Part shown: one piece after another, positions 33,141 to 42,870 of the stretch
Layout of the letters: each line of letters begins with the position of its first letter
Position numbering within the stretch: position 1 is the first letter of the stretch
From: Lentisphaeria bacterium UBA1791
Lineage (GTDB): Bacteria > Verrucomicrobiota > Lentisphaeria > Victivallales > Victivallaceae
Reading direction: 5' to 3'
DNA length: 64,000 nt
Assembly (NCBI GenBank): GCA_002314455.1
Contig: DCFZ01000055.1
Span: 1-64,000 of the forward strand
Program-made: the position numbers and the translations under genes
The notes under the pieces: generated by a model
The model's input: only the letters and a program-made list of their open reading frames with translations
Databases searched by the model: none
What the model was told of the DNA's origin: nothing

Positions 33141-34343
33141 ATGAAAATCGTCGTCGCTTATTCCGGCGGGCTTGACACCAGCGTGATCGTCAAGTGGGTC
33201 AAAGAAACGTACAAAGCTGAAGTTATCTGCTACTGTGCCGACGTGGGCCAGCAGGAGGAACTCGATGGCCTTGAAGCCAAGGCGATCGCCACCGGCGCGA
33301 GCAAGTGCATCATCGACGACCTCAACGAAGAATTCGCCCGCGATTTCATTTTCCCGATGCTCCAGGGCGAAGCGATCTACGAAAACAACTATCTGCTCGG
33401 CACTTCCATCGCGCGTCCTTTGATCGCGAAGCGTTTGGTCGAAGTTGCCAAGGCCGAAGGCGCCGACGCGATCTGCCACGGCGCGACCGGCAAGGGCAAC
33501 GATCAGGTGCGCTTTGAGTTGAACGCCAATGCGATCGATCCCTCGATCAAAGTCATCGCCGCGTGGCGCGATCCCAACTGGCACTTCACCGGCCGTCTCG
33601 ATATGATCGAGTACGCCAAAAAGAACAACATTCCGGTCAGCGTTTCGGCGAAAAAGCCCTACAGTATGGATCGCAATTTGCTGCACATCAGCTTTGAGGG
33701 CGGCATTCTCGAAGATCCGTGGAACGAGTTCCCCGAGGACATCGCCGTGATGACCAAACCGCTCTCGCAGGCGGCAAATGATCCCGAGGACGTCGTCATC
33801 ACCTTTGAAAAGGGCATCCCGGTCAAGATCAACGGCAAGGAATACAGCCCCGCCAACATCATGCGTACGCTCAACGAGATGGGCAGCCGCCACGCGGTCG
33901 GCCGCATCGACATCGTCGAGAACCGCTTCGTCGGAATGAAAAGCCGCGGCGTCTACGAGACTCCCGCCGGCACCATTTTGCAGGCGGCGCACCGCGGCCT
34001 CGAGGAGATCACCCTCGATCGCGAAGTGATGCACTTGCGCGACAGTTTGATCCCGCGCTATGCGGATATGATCTACAACGGCTTCTGGTATGCGCCGGAG
34101 CGCGAAATGCTTCAGGTGATGATCACCGAAAGCCAGAAATTCGTCACCGGCGACGTCCGCGTCAAGCTCTACAAGGGCGCTTGCCACGTCACCGGCCGCC
34201 GGAGCGTTTACAGCCTCTACGACGATGCGATCGCGAGCTTCGAGGGCGTCGACGCCTACGATCACAAGGACGCCGCAGGCTTCATCAAATTGAACGCCTT
34301 GCGCCTCAAGGTGCTCGCGCGCAGCAAGCAGAAACGCTACTGA
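33141..34343 (+). CDS. argG: Argininosuccinate synthase
   Basis: Joins citrulline and aspartate with ATP in arginine synthesis. The 400-residue protein opens with [16 protein letters not shown], the PP-loop ATP site, and contains [14 protein letters not shown] and a well conserved C-terminal tetramer region ([16 protein letters not shown]). The start at ATG 33141 follows GGAG and lies beyond the promoter. A terminator follows, so argG is a single-gene unit. argH is not nearby; argJ is at 48915. Confidence 0.96.
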   Translation: MKIVVAYSGGLDTSVIVKWVKETYKAEVICYCADVGQQEELDGLEAKAIATGASKCIIDDLNEEFARDFIFPMLQGEAIYENNYLLGTSIARPLIAKRLVEVAKAEGADAICHGATGKGNDQVRFELNANAIDPSIKVIAAWRDPNWHFTGRLDMIEYAKKNNIPVSVSAKKPYSMDRNLLHISFEGGILEDPWNEFPEDIAVMTKPLSQAANDPEDVVITFEKGIPVKINGKEYSPANIMRTLNEMGSRHAVGRIDIVENRFVGMKSRGVYETPAGTILQAAHRGLEEITLDREVMHLRDSLIPRYADMIYNGFWYAPEREMLQVMITESQKFVTGDVRVKLYKGACHVTGRRSVYSLYDDAIASFEGVDAYDHKDAAGFIKLNALRLKVLARSKQKRY

Positions 34344-34366
34344 TTCTTTTTCAGTTGCGACAAAGA

Positions 34367-34409
34367 GGCTTCGCCCGGGCGCTTCCTCGCCGGCGGAGCC
34401 TTTTTTTTT
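34367..34409 (+). terminator. Rho-independent terminator after argG
   Basis: GGCTTCGCC (34367-34375) pairs with GGCGGAGCC (34392-34400), one G-U pair, followed by nine T (34401-34409). Confidence 0.88.
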
Positions 34410-34425
34410 GTGAAAGGACAATGCG

Positions 34426-35451
34426 ATGGCAAAAGTGACGATCGACCGCATCCGCAAAAGTTACGGCAAGGAAAATGTTTTGAACGATCTTTCCCTTGAA
34501 ATCGCCGACGGCGATATCTTTTTTCTGCTCGGCGCATCGGGGTGCGGCAAATCGACCTTGTTGCGCATCCTCGCCGGTCTTTTGGAGCCCGATGCCGGTC
34601 ACATCTCTTTTGACGGCGAAAAGATCGACGATCTGCCGCCGGAAAAACGGCAGAGTGCAATGGTCTTTCAGAACTACGCATTGTGGCCGCATATGACGGT
34701 GCGCGAAAACGTCGCGTTTGCGCTTCGCTGTGCCGGGAAAAAACGCGCCGAGATCGACGAGCGGGTGCGCGAAGTCTTATCGGGCGTTCAGCTGGAATCG
34801 CTTGCCGACCGCCGCATCGGCGCGCTTTCCGGCGGTCAGCAACAGCGCGTCGCGCTGGCGCGCGCGCTCGCCGTCAAGCCGAAACTTCTGCTGCTTGACG
34901 AACCTTTATCCAACTTGGATGCACGCTTACGCGAGACGATGCGCGGCGAGATACGGGCGATCTGCCGTCGCGAAAAGTTAACCGCGCTCTATGTGACGCA
35001 CGACCGGCAGGAGGCGTTCAGCATCGGCGATAAGGTCGCGTGGATGGATCACGGCGTCATTCTTCAGGAGGGGACGCCGACGCAACTTTATTACCAGCCC
35101 GTCAACTGCGCGTGCGCTGAATTTTTCGGCGACGTCAATTTTCTCGCCGGTCGCCGGACGGGGCAGAATTGGGAAACGCCCTTCGGCGCGTTTGCGCTCG
35201 CGGGCGGCGCGCCCGACGCCGAAGTCGCGATGATCCGCCCGGAAATGATCCATCTCGTCGATGAAAATATGGGCTTTGCGGTGCGCGTCGTCGACGTGAT
35301 TTTTCTCGGTGAAAACCAATTGTTGCGCGTCGAGACGGAAAAAGGCGGCGTCTCGCTGACCATCCGCCGTTGCGGCGGCGTAATCCCCCGCGTCGGCGAT
35401 CGTCTGACCGTCAATTTTGAAGCCGGGCAACTGCTGGCGATGGCAAAGTAG
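34426..35451 (+). CDS. ABC transporter ATP-binding protein (ferric/spermidine type)
   Basis: Cytosolic ATPase of an importer, 341 residues. GASGCGKST is Walker A (about 38-46), QNYALWPHMTV the Q loop, LSGGQQQRVALARAL the signature, LLLLDEPLSNLDA Walker B, and VTHDRQEA the H loop. A C-terminal extension after residue 235 resembles the TOBE regulatory domain of FbpC/PotA-type proteins. AAGGAC precedes the ATG. Two bases separate it from the binding protein gene, so the three ABC genes form one operon. The FbpC-like assignment rests on the company of a two-domain permease. Confidence 0.92.
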   Translation: MAKVTIDRIRKSYGKENVLNDLSLEIADGDIFFLLGASGCGKSTLLRILAGLLEPDAGHISFDGEKIDDLPPEKRQSAMVFQNYALWPHMTVRENVAFALRCAGKKRAEIDERVREVLSGVQLESLADRRIGALSGGQQQRVALARALAVKPKLLLLDEPLSNLDARLRETMRGEIRAICRREKLTALYVTHDRQEAFSIGDKVAWMDHGVILQEGTPTQLYYQPVNCACAEFFGDVNFLAGRRTGQNWETPFGAFALAGGAPDAEVAMIRPEMIHLVDENMGFAVRVVDVIFLGENQLLRVETEKGGVSLTIRRCGGVIPRVGDRLTVNFEAGQLLAMAK

Positions 35452-35453
35452 CG

Positions 35454-37019
35454 ATGAAAAAGCAGCTTTTCTTTTTTTCCTTGCTGTGGGTGCTTCTGCT
35501 CGCCCTGCCTTTTGCATTGCGCCCGAAAGAGGAAAAAAACGAATATGCGCAGGATGTGGACGTTCTCGTCGTGCTCACCGCTCACAACAAGGCGACGTGC
35601 GACGAGTATGAACGCGGTTTCCGGGCGTATTACCGTAAGTTGCGCCACCGCGATGTGCGGATCGATTTCCGCTCCGTCGGGGGGACGAGCGACGCCGTGC
35701 GCTACGTTGCCGACCGCTATGAAATGGAGTTCCGCAAATACGTCGAAGCCGATCCCTCGCGGGGCGTGTGGAGCGCGACGGCGGCGCGCGGTTTTTCCGA
35801 CCCCAAGGCGACGGGCGAAGCGGCGAAATACCGTGAACTTTTTCTTCATTCCGACGTCGGCATCGGCATCGACGTCTTTGCCGGCGGCGGCATTTTCGAT
35901 CAGGAAAAACAATCGCGCCGCGGTTTCGCGGTGCCGGGCGGCGTCGAAGTGCGCCATCCGGAATATTTTGAACATATTCCGCGCGAATTCGGCGGTTCGC
36001 GCGTCTATGATGAAAAAGGACGCTATTACTCGGTCGTGCTCTCGAGCTTTGGCATCGTCGTCAACAGCGACCGCATCCGCGAGATGCACGTGCCGATGCC
36101 GCAGACGTGGCGCGATTTGGGGCAGGGGTGCTATTTCGGCACGCTCGCCGTCGGCAATCCGACGAAATCGGGTTCCGTTGCCAAGTGCTACGAGGTGATG
36201 ATCCAGCAGTGCATGGCGGAAGCGCCCGATCTCGACGCCGGCTGGGCTGACGGGTTGAATCTCGTCAAACGCATCTTTGCCAACAGCCGATTGGTCAGCG
36301 ACAGCGCGTCGACGATCGTCCGCGACGTCGGCGTCGGCAACAGCGTCTGCGGGATTGCCATCGACACTTACGGCATCAGCGAGCGGGAATATCAAAAAAG
36401 TCTCTCTGGCGGCGAGGCGCATCTGGTCTATATCACCCCGCGCGGCGGAACGGCGGTTTCCGGCGATCCGGTTCAGATTTTGCGCGGCGCGCCTCATCGT
36501 CAGGTCGCCGAAGATTTTCTCGATTATCTCCTTTCCGAAGAAGGGCAAAAAATTCACTGCTACCGCACCGGCACACCCGGAGGCCCCGTTGTTTATCCGA
36601 TCAACCGGCCGCCGGTACGGCGCGATCTCTACGATGAAAATTATCAGAAATTTGCCTTTGACGGCAGTTATAATCCCTATGTTTCCGGCGAGGATTTCGT
36701 CTATCGCCCGGAGCGCACGGGGCGCTATTACGCGCTGATCCGGCAGACCGTCAAAGTTCTGATGATCGATTGTCACGCGGAATTGACTTCGGCGTGGCGC
36801 GCGATCCTCGAAGCGGGCGGCCCGGAAAAGGTGCCGCAGGCGTTTGCGGCGTTCAACGCGTTGCCCTACACCTACGCGGAAGCGCCGCAGATGGCGGCGG
36901 CGATCACGCTCTCGCCCGATCACGACGCGGCGGATGTCGCGCGCACGCTTCGCCGCTGGAGCGATTTCGCCCGCGCCCAATATCGTCTGGCGGAAAAACT
37001 CGCCAAGGAGGGCAAGTGA
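35454..37019 (+). CDS. ABC transporter extracellular solute-binding protein (family 1 type)
   Basis: A 521-residue exported protein, longer than the usual 330-350 of ferric binding proteins. Residues 1-22 form a hydrophobic signal or anchor with no lipobox Cys. The middle has typical periplasmic-binding features: YYSVVLSSFGIVVNSDRI, MPQTWRDL, FGTLAVGNPTKSGS, and DFLDYLLSEEGQK near residue 360. An extra C-terminal helical segment of about 120 residues follows. The nature of the solute (iron, sugar phosphate or other) cannot be told. Confidence 0.85.
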   Translation: MKKQLFFFSLLWVLLLALPFALRPKEEKNEYAQDVDVLVVLTAHNKATCDEYERGFRAYYRKLRHRDVRIDFRSVGGTSDAVRYVADRYEMEFRKYVEADPSRGVWSATAARGFSDPKATGEAAKYRELFLHSDVGIGIDVFAGGGIFDQEKQSRRGFAVPGGVEVRHPEYFEHIPREFGGSRVYDEKGRYYSVVLSSFGIVVNSDRIREMHVPMPQTWRDLGQGCYFGTLAVGNPTKSGSVAKCYEVMIQQCMAEAPDLDAGWADGLNLVKRIFANSRLVSDSASTIVRDVGVGNSVCGIAIDTYGISEREYQKSLSGGEAHLVYITPRGGTAVSGDPVQILRGAPHRQVAEDFLDYLLSEEGQKIHCYRTGTPGGPVVYPINRPPVRRDLYDENYQKFAFDGSYNPYVSGEDFVYRPERTGRYYALIRQTVKVLMIDCHAELTSAWRAILEAGGPEKVPQAFAAFNALPYTYAEAPQMAAAITLSPDHDAADVARTLRRWSDFARAQYRLAEKLAKEGK

Positions 37020-38686
37020 TGAAACTTCGACGTCTTGCGCAATATCTGCTCGCTATGCTCGCGGCGGCATTTTTCATTTTGTTCTTGTTGCTTCCCGTCG
37101 GCGGCGTGGTCGTTCACGGATGCGACGCCCGATTGCTGGCGGAAGTCTTTTGCAACCCCGTTTATGTTAACGCGTTGATCCATTCGCTTGCGATTGCGTT
37201 GACGACGACGTTGCTCGTTGCCGTGATCACACTGCCGCTCGCCTTCTGGTACGACCGCTACCGCTTTCCCGGGCGGGACGCCGTGAATCTTGCGATGTTT
37301 CTGCCGATGATCCTGCCGCCTTTTGTCGGCGCGATCGGCTTTCAACAGCTTCTGGGCTATTACGGCGTCGTGAACAGCATCCTCGCAAAATGCGGTATGG
37401 CGCGAATTGATTTCCTTGCCGGCAGCGGCAGTTTCTGGAGCATCTGCGTCATCGAAGCGCTCCACCTTTACCCCATTTTCTATTTGAACATCGTCACTTC
37501 TTTCGGCAACATCGACCCCAACTTGGAGGATGCCGCGGCGAATCTCGGCATATCGCCGTGCCGTCGCTTTTTCTCGATCACCTTGCCGCTCTTGCGCCCC
37601 GGAATCCTCGCGGGCGGCGCGCTCGTTCTGATCTGGAGCTTTACGGAGCTCGGGACGCCGTTGATGTTCAACTACACCGCGGTGACGCCGGTGCAGATTT
37701 TCAACGGGCTGACGGAATTGGAAAGCAACCCCGTGCCGTTTGCGCTGGTCGCGGTGACGCTGGCGGTGTCGCTGGCGCTTTACCTGATTTCCCGGCGGTT
37801 GCTTGCCGGCGGCGGCGCCGTCGCCGGCAAGGGCAACAGCGTGCGTACGCTGGAAACGCTTCCGGGGCTTCGCCGCTATGTGCCGACGGTGGCGTTTTCG
37901 TTGTTGACGCTGTTGGCGATCCTGCCGCATTTGGTCTTGATCCTGATCGCGTTTTCCCGCGTTTATTACCGGAGCGTTTTGCCGCACGGCTTTACGCTCG
38001 CTCACTTTCAGGAAGCGCTTTCCAATGCGCTCGTGTTGCCCTCGATCGGCAACAGTTTGCGCTATTCGCTGATCGCGATGGCGATTGCGATGGCGATCGG
38101 CGTTTTGACTTCGCTTGTTTCGACGCGGTGGCGCCTCAAAGGGGGCGCGTTGACCGATTTCCTCGCGATGACGCCGCTTGCGGTGCCGGGGATCGTCGTC
38201 GCATTCGGCTACTTGAGCATGTCGGTGCGCTTCCGCTGGGCGTCGGCATTCAACGCGGTGGAAAATCCGCTGATTTTGCTGTCGATCGCCTACGCGGTGC
38301 GCCGCATCCCCTACGTCGTGCGTGCGGTTTCTTCCGGCTTGGAGCAAACGCCGGTGGAACTTGAGGAAGCGGCGCGCAATTTCGGCGCGTCGCCGTGGCG
38401 CGCATTCAGCCGGATCACGTTGCCGCTGATCTTTGCCAATATGCTCGTCGGCGGACTTTTTGCATTCAGCTTTTCGATGCTTGAAGTTTCCGATTCACTG
38501 ATCTTGGCGCAGAAATCGGAATTTTTTCCGATCACCCGCGCGCTTTACGAATTGTCGCAGATCCTCGGTTCGGGCAATTCGATCGCGGCGGCATTCGGCG
38601 TCTGGACGATGCTCTTTCTGGGGGCGACGCTCGGCGTGGCGACGACGTTGCTCGGCCGCAAGATCGGCGCCGTTTTCAAGCTGTAG
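37019..38686 (+). CDS. ABC transporter permease, two-domain FbpB type
   Basis: Inner-membrane permease of 555 residues with about twelve helices in two homologous halves, so one polypeptide gives the whole channel. Each half has an EAA loop that contacts the ATPase: EDAAANLGISPCRRFFSITL and EEAARNFGASPWRAFSRITL. The start ATG at 37019 overlaps the binding-protein stop as TGATG. The layout ATPase, binding protein, fused permease is that of ferric-iron importers, though related systems carry other anions. Confidence 0.9.
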   Translation: MKLRRLAQYLLAMLAAAFFILFLLLPVGGVVVHGCDARLLAEVFCNPVYVNALIHSLAIALTTTLLVAVITLPLAFWYDRYRFPGRDAVNLAMFLPMILPPFVGAIGFQQLLGYYGVVNSILAKCGMARIDFLAGSGSFWSICVIEALHLYPIFYLNIVTSFGNIDPNLEDAAANLGISPCRRFFSITLPLLRPGILAGGALVLIWSFTELGTPLMFNYTAVTPVQIFNGLTELESNPVPFALVAVTLAVSLALYLISRRLLAGGGAVAGKGNSVRTLETLPGLRRYVPTVAFSLLTLLAILPHLVLILIAFSRVYYRSVLPHGFTLAHFQEALSNALVLPSIGNSLRYSLIAMAIAMAIGVLTSLVSTRWRLKGGALTDFLAMTPLAVPGIVVAFGYLSMSVRFRWASAFNAVENPLILLSIAYAVRRIPYVVRAVSSGLEQTPVELEEAARNFGASPWRAFSRITLPLIFANMLVGGLFAFSFSMLEVSDSLILAQKSEFFPITRALYELSQILGSGNSIAAAFGVWTMLFLGATLGVATTLLGRKIGAVFKL

Positions 38687-38687
38687 A

Positions 38688-39518
38688 TCAATCCTTTTGC
38701 GGATCTTGTTTGCCGTCGTCAGGGTAATAGGGGTAGGGCAGATAATCGAGCATCGCGTCGTCGTCGCGCCCCGAGAGCGCCTGCGCGATGGTCAGAATAT
38801 AGCGGAAACTGTCGCTGTTGACCGCCGCCGAAAAGAGCGTCGACGAGGCGAATTTGAGCAGTGTGCGTTCGTCAAAAAGTTCCATGTCCTGCAAACTTTT
38901 GGCGCGTGAAATCTGCCAGTCGTGGGCGGGAATGAGCAAACTCCCGCTTGCGTGGCAGAGCGTGAAATCGCCGCAACTGCGTAAGACCGCGTAATTTTCC
39001 GGATCGCGCACCAGTTGCCGGCAGATTCCGCAAAGCAAGGCGGCGGAGCCGATCTTTTCGCGGAGGATCAGCCCGATGCAGTAATTTTCCGGGCGGAGCG
39101 TCGTTTCAATCTCGGCGGTGAAGCCTTCTTTGCGCATCAAAGATGCGATCTCTTCCAGCGAGTTGATCTCGCGCTTTTTGGCGTTGGCGAGGAAAGTCTG
39201 CCAGCTTTCTTCCAGTTGCGGACGCGAATCGTTGTCGAACCATTGCAGATGGACGTCGATCAGCGCATCGATGAAATCGACATTTTTCTGATCGAGTTTG
39301 CGGGCAAAGGCGCGGCGGCGGCGGCGGAGCGTCAGCGCCGCTTGCAGCTGATGCACCCTCCGGCGCAAGACGGGGTCGTCCTTTTCCTGCAATTCGCCCA
39401 GAAGTTCCCCGAGTTCCTTTTCGCGGTAAAGAAGCTCCGCCATCGCGTTGACGGCGACGTTCTCGTCGGGGTCGTCGAGGAGCGAGGCAAGTTGCCGGAT
39501 CGTCGCTTCGCGCGCCAT
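38688..39518 (-). CDS. SirB1/transglutaminase-like protein (hypothetical)
   Basis: A 276-residue soluble protein. Residues 1-60 look like a HEAT-type helical pair (ATIRQLASLLDDPDENVAVNAMAELLYRE). The rest weakly recalls the SirB1/transglutaminase-core-2 family (INSLEEIASLMRKEGFTAE, ENYCIGLILREKIGSAALL with a Cys-His-bearing segment LRSCGDFTLCHASGSLLIPAHDW). The catalytic Cys-His-Asp set cannot be assigned with certainty. Two bases after the exonuclease gene, same operon. I do not claim a function. Confidence 0.45.
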   Translation of the reverse strand: MAREATIRQLASLLDDPDENVAVNAMAELLYREKELGELLGELQEKDDPVLRRRVHQLQAALTLRRRRRAFARKLDQKNVDFIDALIDVHLQWFDNDSRPQLEESWQTFLANAKKREINSLEEIASLMRKEGFTAEIETTLRPENYCIGLILREKIGSAALLCGICRQLVRDPENYAVLRSCGDFTLCHASGSLLIPAHDWQISRAKSLQDMELFDERTLLKFASSTLFSAAVNSDSFRYILTIAQALSGRDDDAMLDYLPYPYYPDDGKQDPQKD

Positions 39519-39520
39519 GG

Positions 39521-40300
39521 CTATTTGCGTTCGGGGAATTTGCCGATCAGCGCGTCGCTGGCGATCTGCTTCACGTCATCGGGGAAGTCGCTGCGAATGA
39601 TCCAGCGCAAAAAGCCGGGGTCGCTCTCGCTGATGTCGCGCAGCGTGCGGCCGGCGTTTTTGCCGAAATTGACAATCGCTTCACCGTCGCTCCACTTGAA
39701 ACGGCGGGTGCGGTCGATCGCGTCGGGATCGGTCTGGTCGCTGAATTCGGCGAGCCCGGCGACGTCGCCCGGGAGTTCCCCGTGTCTGTCGAGCTGACCG
39801 AGCAACACTTCCAGTGTCGCATCGGTGTCGGCGCTGGCGCCGTGCGCCCCCTCGAGTTCTTTGCCGCAGAAAAATTTGTAGGCGGCGCTCAGCGTGCGCG
39901 GGTAAAGTTTGCAGAAAATGTTGTAGACGTCGACGATCTTGCGGTCCGCAAAGCTGAAATCGACCCCCGCGCGCTTGAATTCCGCTTCGAGCAGCGGCAC
40001 GTCAAAGCCCGAAATGTTGTATCCGCCGAAATCGCAGTCGCTCAAGTAATTGGCGAGCTTGTCGGCGATGTCGGCAAAGTGCGGGCACTCCGCGACGTCG
40101 GCGTCGGTGATGCCGTGGATCGCCGTCGCTCCCGGCGGGATTGGAATCCCGGGGTTGAGGCGGCGGACGTTGCTCTGACTCGTCCCGTCCGGGCGGAGCA
40201 TCAGCACCGCGATTTCGACGATCCGGTCGCGTTGCGGCACGACGCCGGTGCTTTCAATGTCAAAGAACGCCAGATTGCGCGTCAGTTGCAGTTTTGCCAT
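39521..40300 (-). CDS. DEDDh 3'-5' exonuclease (DnaQ-like) with C-terminal extension
   Basis: RNase T/DnaQ-superfamily exonuclease of 259 residues. FFDIESTG (Exo I), YNISGFDVPLL (Exo II, Asp) and HGASADTDATLEV (Exo III, His and Asp) are intact. The C-terminal part, FGKNAGRTLRDIS then GFLRWIIRSDF, matches a small domain often fused to such exonucleases. The start is ATG 40300: the longer frame to 40363 begins at the -35 box, upstream of the promoter's -10 box, so that start cannot be used. AAGGAG lies before the chosen ATG. Confidence 0.88.
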   Translation of the reverse strand: MAKLQLTRNLAFFDIESTGVVPQRDRIVEIAVLMLRPDGTSQSNVRRLNPGIPIPPGATAIHGITDADVAECPHFADIADKLANYLSDCDFGGYNISGFDVPLLEAEFKRAGVDFSFADRKIVDVYNIFCKLYPRTLSAAYKFFCGKELEGAHGASADTDATLEVLLGQLDRHGELPGDVAGLAEFSDQTDPDAIDRTRRFKWSDGEAIVNFGKNAGRTLRDISESDPGFLRWIIRSDFPDDVKQIASDALIGKFPERK

Positions 40301-40334
40301 CGGGAAATCTCCTTGTTTTTTTGGTGTTTTTGAC

Positions 40335-40363
40335 AATATATCATGACTTGGGAAAGATTGCAA
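40335..40363 (-). promoter_or_regulatory. Sigma-70 type promoter of the exonuclease operon
   Basis: Minus strand: TTGCAA (40358-40363), 17-base spacer, TATATT (40335-40340), 34 bases before the exonuclease start at 40300. Divergent from the dapB promoter. Confidence 0.78.
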
Positions 40364-40406
40364 AGAAAAAAACGCTTTTTTGAGCGGAGTTTTTCAGCGA
40401 GTCAGC

Positions 40407-40435
40407 TTGAATTGCATGCGCTGGAAGTGTATCTT
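40407..40435 (+). promoter_or_regulatory. Sigma-70 type promoter of the dapB operon
   Basis: TTGAAT (40407-40412), 17-base spacer, TATCTT (40430-40435), 40 bases before the dapB start. The leader is too short for a lysine riboswitch. Confidence 0.72.
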
Positions 40436-40475
40436 ATTTTCCTGTAAGGAAAAAAGTCTCAAAAGGAGTTTTTTT

Positions 40476-41279
40476 ATGATCAGAGCAATTATTTGCGGCG
40501 CCGCCGGCAGAATGGGCCGCCGTTTGGTCGCCAACGTGCTGGCGAATCCCGATTTTCAACTGGCGGGGGCGATCGAGTACGCCGCTTCCCCCGAACTCGG
40601 CAAGGATGCCGGCTTGCTCGCGGGCGTTTCCGAGTGCGGCGTCAAAGTGACGGCGGAAATCGCGCCGCTTTTGAAAAATTGCGACGTCGTCATCAACTTT
40701 GCGACGGCGGGCGTGATTGACTGCGCCAGAGTTTGTTGCGAGGCGCACTGCGGCATCGTCATCGGCACGACCGCGCTGACTGCCGACGACAAGGCGGAAC
40801 TTGCCCGGCTCGCCGGGCAGGGCGGGCGCATCGTCGCCGCGAGCAATATGAGCGTCGGTGTCAATCTGCTCTTTAAACTTGCCAGGGAAGCGACCAAAAT
40901 TCTCGGTAACGGCTACGACGTTGAGATCGTCGAGATGCACCACAATCAGAAAAAGGACGCGCCCTCCGGCACTGCCGTCCGCCTCGCCGAGGTGGTCTGC
41001 GAAGCGCGGAATTGGAACTACGACGAAGACGTCCGCCACGGCCGCGTCGGTATGGTCGGCAAACGCACCGATCACGAGATCGGCATGCATTCGTTGCGCG
41101 GCGGCGACGTCGTCGGCGATCACACCGTCATCTTTGCGATCGACGGCGAACGCGTCGAATTGACCCACAAGGCTTCGAGCCGCGACACCTTTGCGCAAGG
41201 CGCGTTGCGGGCGGCGGCTTTCCTCAAAAATGCCGCGCCGGGGCTTTACGATATGCAGGATGTTTTGGGGTTGAAGTAA
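40476..41279 (+). CDS. dapB: 4-hydroxy-tetrahydrodipicolinate reductase
   Basis: NAD(P)H-dependent reductase of the lysine/DAP pathway, 267 residues. CGAAGRMGR at the N-terminus binds the nucleotide, VIGTTALT follows, and EMHHNQKKDAPSGTA holds the catalytic His and Lys. HSLRGGDVVGDH is the C-terminal family signature. AAAAGGAG precedes the ATG at 40476, which lies after the promoter; the earlier in-frame ATG at 40380 lies before it. First gene of an eight-gene plus-strand run that ends at murG. Confidence 0.95.
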   Translation: MIRAIICGAAGRMGRRLVANVLANPDFQLAGAIEYAASPELGKDAGLLAGVSECGVKVTAEIAPLLKNCDVVINFATAGVIDCARVCCEAHCGIVIGTTALTADDKAELARLAGQGGRIVAASNMSVGVNLLFKLAREATKILGNGYDVEIVEMHHNQKKDAPSGTAVRLAEVVCEARNWNYDEDVRHGRVGMVGKRTDHEIGMHSLRGGDVVGDHTVIFAIDGERVELTHKASSRDTFAQGALRAAAFLKNAAPGLYDMQDVLGLK

Positions 41280-41282
41280 CCG

Positions 41283-42212
41283 ATGCGCAACCGCAACGCC
41301 GACATCACCGTCATCGAACCGGACGGCAGTCGCGAACTTTTCCATATGGAGGAGTTGCAGAGCCGCCTTTTCGGCGCCTTTGTCGCTGTCGGGCGCGGGG
41401 ACTGCGCCAGTCTGGCGGAGGATATTGCGCTTGCGGTCGAGCGGGCGCTCCGCGACAGCGAGCGGCCGAATCTGACGTTCGGGCGCGGCGAGCTGGACGC
41501 CGCCGTTGTCCGTTTTCTCGAAAACGCCGGTTATCCGCAGGCGGCGCAGGTTTATATGCGCCGCGGCGTTTCCAGCGTCATTACCATTGACACTGCCGCC
41601 AAGGCGGAGCTTGCGCTTCTGCTGCGCCGCCATTTGAGTTGCTCCGACATCCGTTTCAACCGGATCGTCGACGCCGTTTCGCAGGCGGCGCAAAAGGCGG
41701 GGATCACCGCCGCGACGCCGACGCTGTTGCTTGAACTCGGCCGCCACTTTGAGCGTGAATACCGCGAGGAGCCGATCGAATTCGTGTTGCCTGACGTGCC
41801 GGCGTTCGACCGCGAAATGCTCTTGCCGCTGCTCTCGGAAAAAACGGCGCATCTCGTCGAGCGCGGCATTCTGCGCGTCGCGGGGATCCACACGCTCTTT
41901 CCCTCGATGCGGTTTTACTGTCTTTTAAATGATTTCGCGGCGGAAAAGAAGTACCTGCCGCCCGTCACCGAGCTTGAGGTCGTGCCGGACTTGCGCGAAC
42001 TCGGGCGACAAATCGACGAAATGCGGCGCGTCATCGAGCGCGCGCTCAACTTGCCTGATCCCTTGCCCTGCTTGCTGACGTTGCCCGATTTGCCGGAATT
42101 TGTCGAAGAGTATTTTGAGCAACAGCGCATCGGCGTCGCGCCGGTCGCGAGTGAACTCGCCGAGGCGATCGCATCGGAAATCGGTTGTACGCTTTACAAA
42201 CTTTCTTACTGA
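41283..42212 (+). CDS. ATP-cone-like domain protein of unknown function
   Basis: A 309-residue protein I do not recognise as a whole. Residues 1-100 resemble an ATP-cone domain: VIEPDGSRELFHMEELQSRL matches the usual V-x-K-x-dG-x-x-E-x-F start, and the helix ending YPQAAQVYMRR corresponds to its end. ATP cones sense nucleotides in ribonucleotide reductases and NrdR. Residues 100-309 show no known motif and no membrane helices; a zinc ribbon as in NrdR is absent. It lies three bases after dapB and 13 before an SGNH hydrolase. Confidence 0.5.
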   Translation: MRNRNADITVIEPDGSRELFHMEELQSRLFGAFVAVGRGDCASLAEDIALAVERALRDSERPNLTFGRGELDAAVVRFLENAGYPQAAQVYMRRGVSSVITIDTAAKAELALLLRRHLSCSDIRFNRIVDAVSQAAQKAGITAATPTLLLELGRHFEREYREEPIEFVLPDVPAFDREMLLPLLSEKTAHLVERGILRVAGIHTLFPSMRFYCLLNDFAAEKKYLPPVTELEVVPDLRELGRQIDEMRRVIERALNLPDPLPCLLTLPDLPEFVEEYFEQQRIGVAPVASELAEAIASEIGCTLYKLSY

Positions 42213-42225
42213 AAAGAGGTTTTTT

Positions 42226-42870
42226 ATGTCGAAAGTGATTCTTTTTCAAGGTGATTCCATAACGGATTCCCAGCGGGATCGCAAGTGCGACGGTCTCTGT
42301 TACGGATTGGGCAACGGCTATGCGTTGCTCGCCGCTTCCCGACTGCTGGCGGATCACCCCAACGACGGACTGCAGTTTTTCAATCACGGCATTTCCGGCA
42401 ACCGGGTGGTCGATCTCTACGCCCGCTGGAAGCAGGATACGATCAACGTGAAACCCGATATCCTTTCCATTCTGATCGGCGTCAACGACACCTGGCACGA
42501 AGCGCAGTTCCAGAATGGCGTCGAGCTCGACCGCTTCGAAGCGATCTACCGCATGCTCGTCGAGTGGACTTTGAAGGCTTTGACCAAGTGCAAATTGTTG
42601 CTGATGGAGCCTTTCGCGCTGCCTTTCGGTCAGCCGATGACGTGGGAAGCGAAATTCCGCGCGGAAATCCCCCGGCGCGGAAAGATCGTCAAGGCGATCG
42701 CAAAAGATTTCAACGTCACCTTTCTGCCATTGCAGAAAAAGATCGACGCCGCCGTTAAAGCGGTAAACGGCAATTACTCGCATCTTTTGATGGATGGCGT
42801 GCATCCCGCCTGTGCCGGGCATCAGTTGATCGCCGACGAATGGATCAAAGCGACGAAGGAGTTTTTTTAA
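42226..42870 (+). CDS. SGNH/GDSL-family hydrolase
   Basis: Esterase or acyl-hydrolase of 214 residues. FQGDSITDS is block I with the nucleophilic Ser, NHGISGNRVVDL block II (Gly), IGVNDTWHE block III (Asn), and DGVHPACAGH block V (catalytic Asp and His). There is no signal peptide, so it acts in the cytosol. The start is ATG 42226, behind AAAGAGG; the frame upstream is shadow of the ATP-cone gene. The substrate, perhaps an O-acetylated sugar, is unknown. Confidence 0.9.
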   Translation: MSKVILFQGDSITDSQRDRKCDGLCYGLGNGYALLAASRLLADHPNDGLQFFNHGISGNRVVDLYARWKQDTINVKPDILSILIGVNDTWHEAQFQNGVELDRFEAIYRMLVEWTLKALTKCKLLLMEPFALPFGQPMTWEAKFRAEIPRRGKIVKAIAKDFNVTFLPLQKKIDAAVKAVNGNYSHLLMDGVHPACAGHQLIADEWIKATKEFF

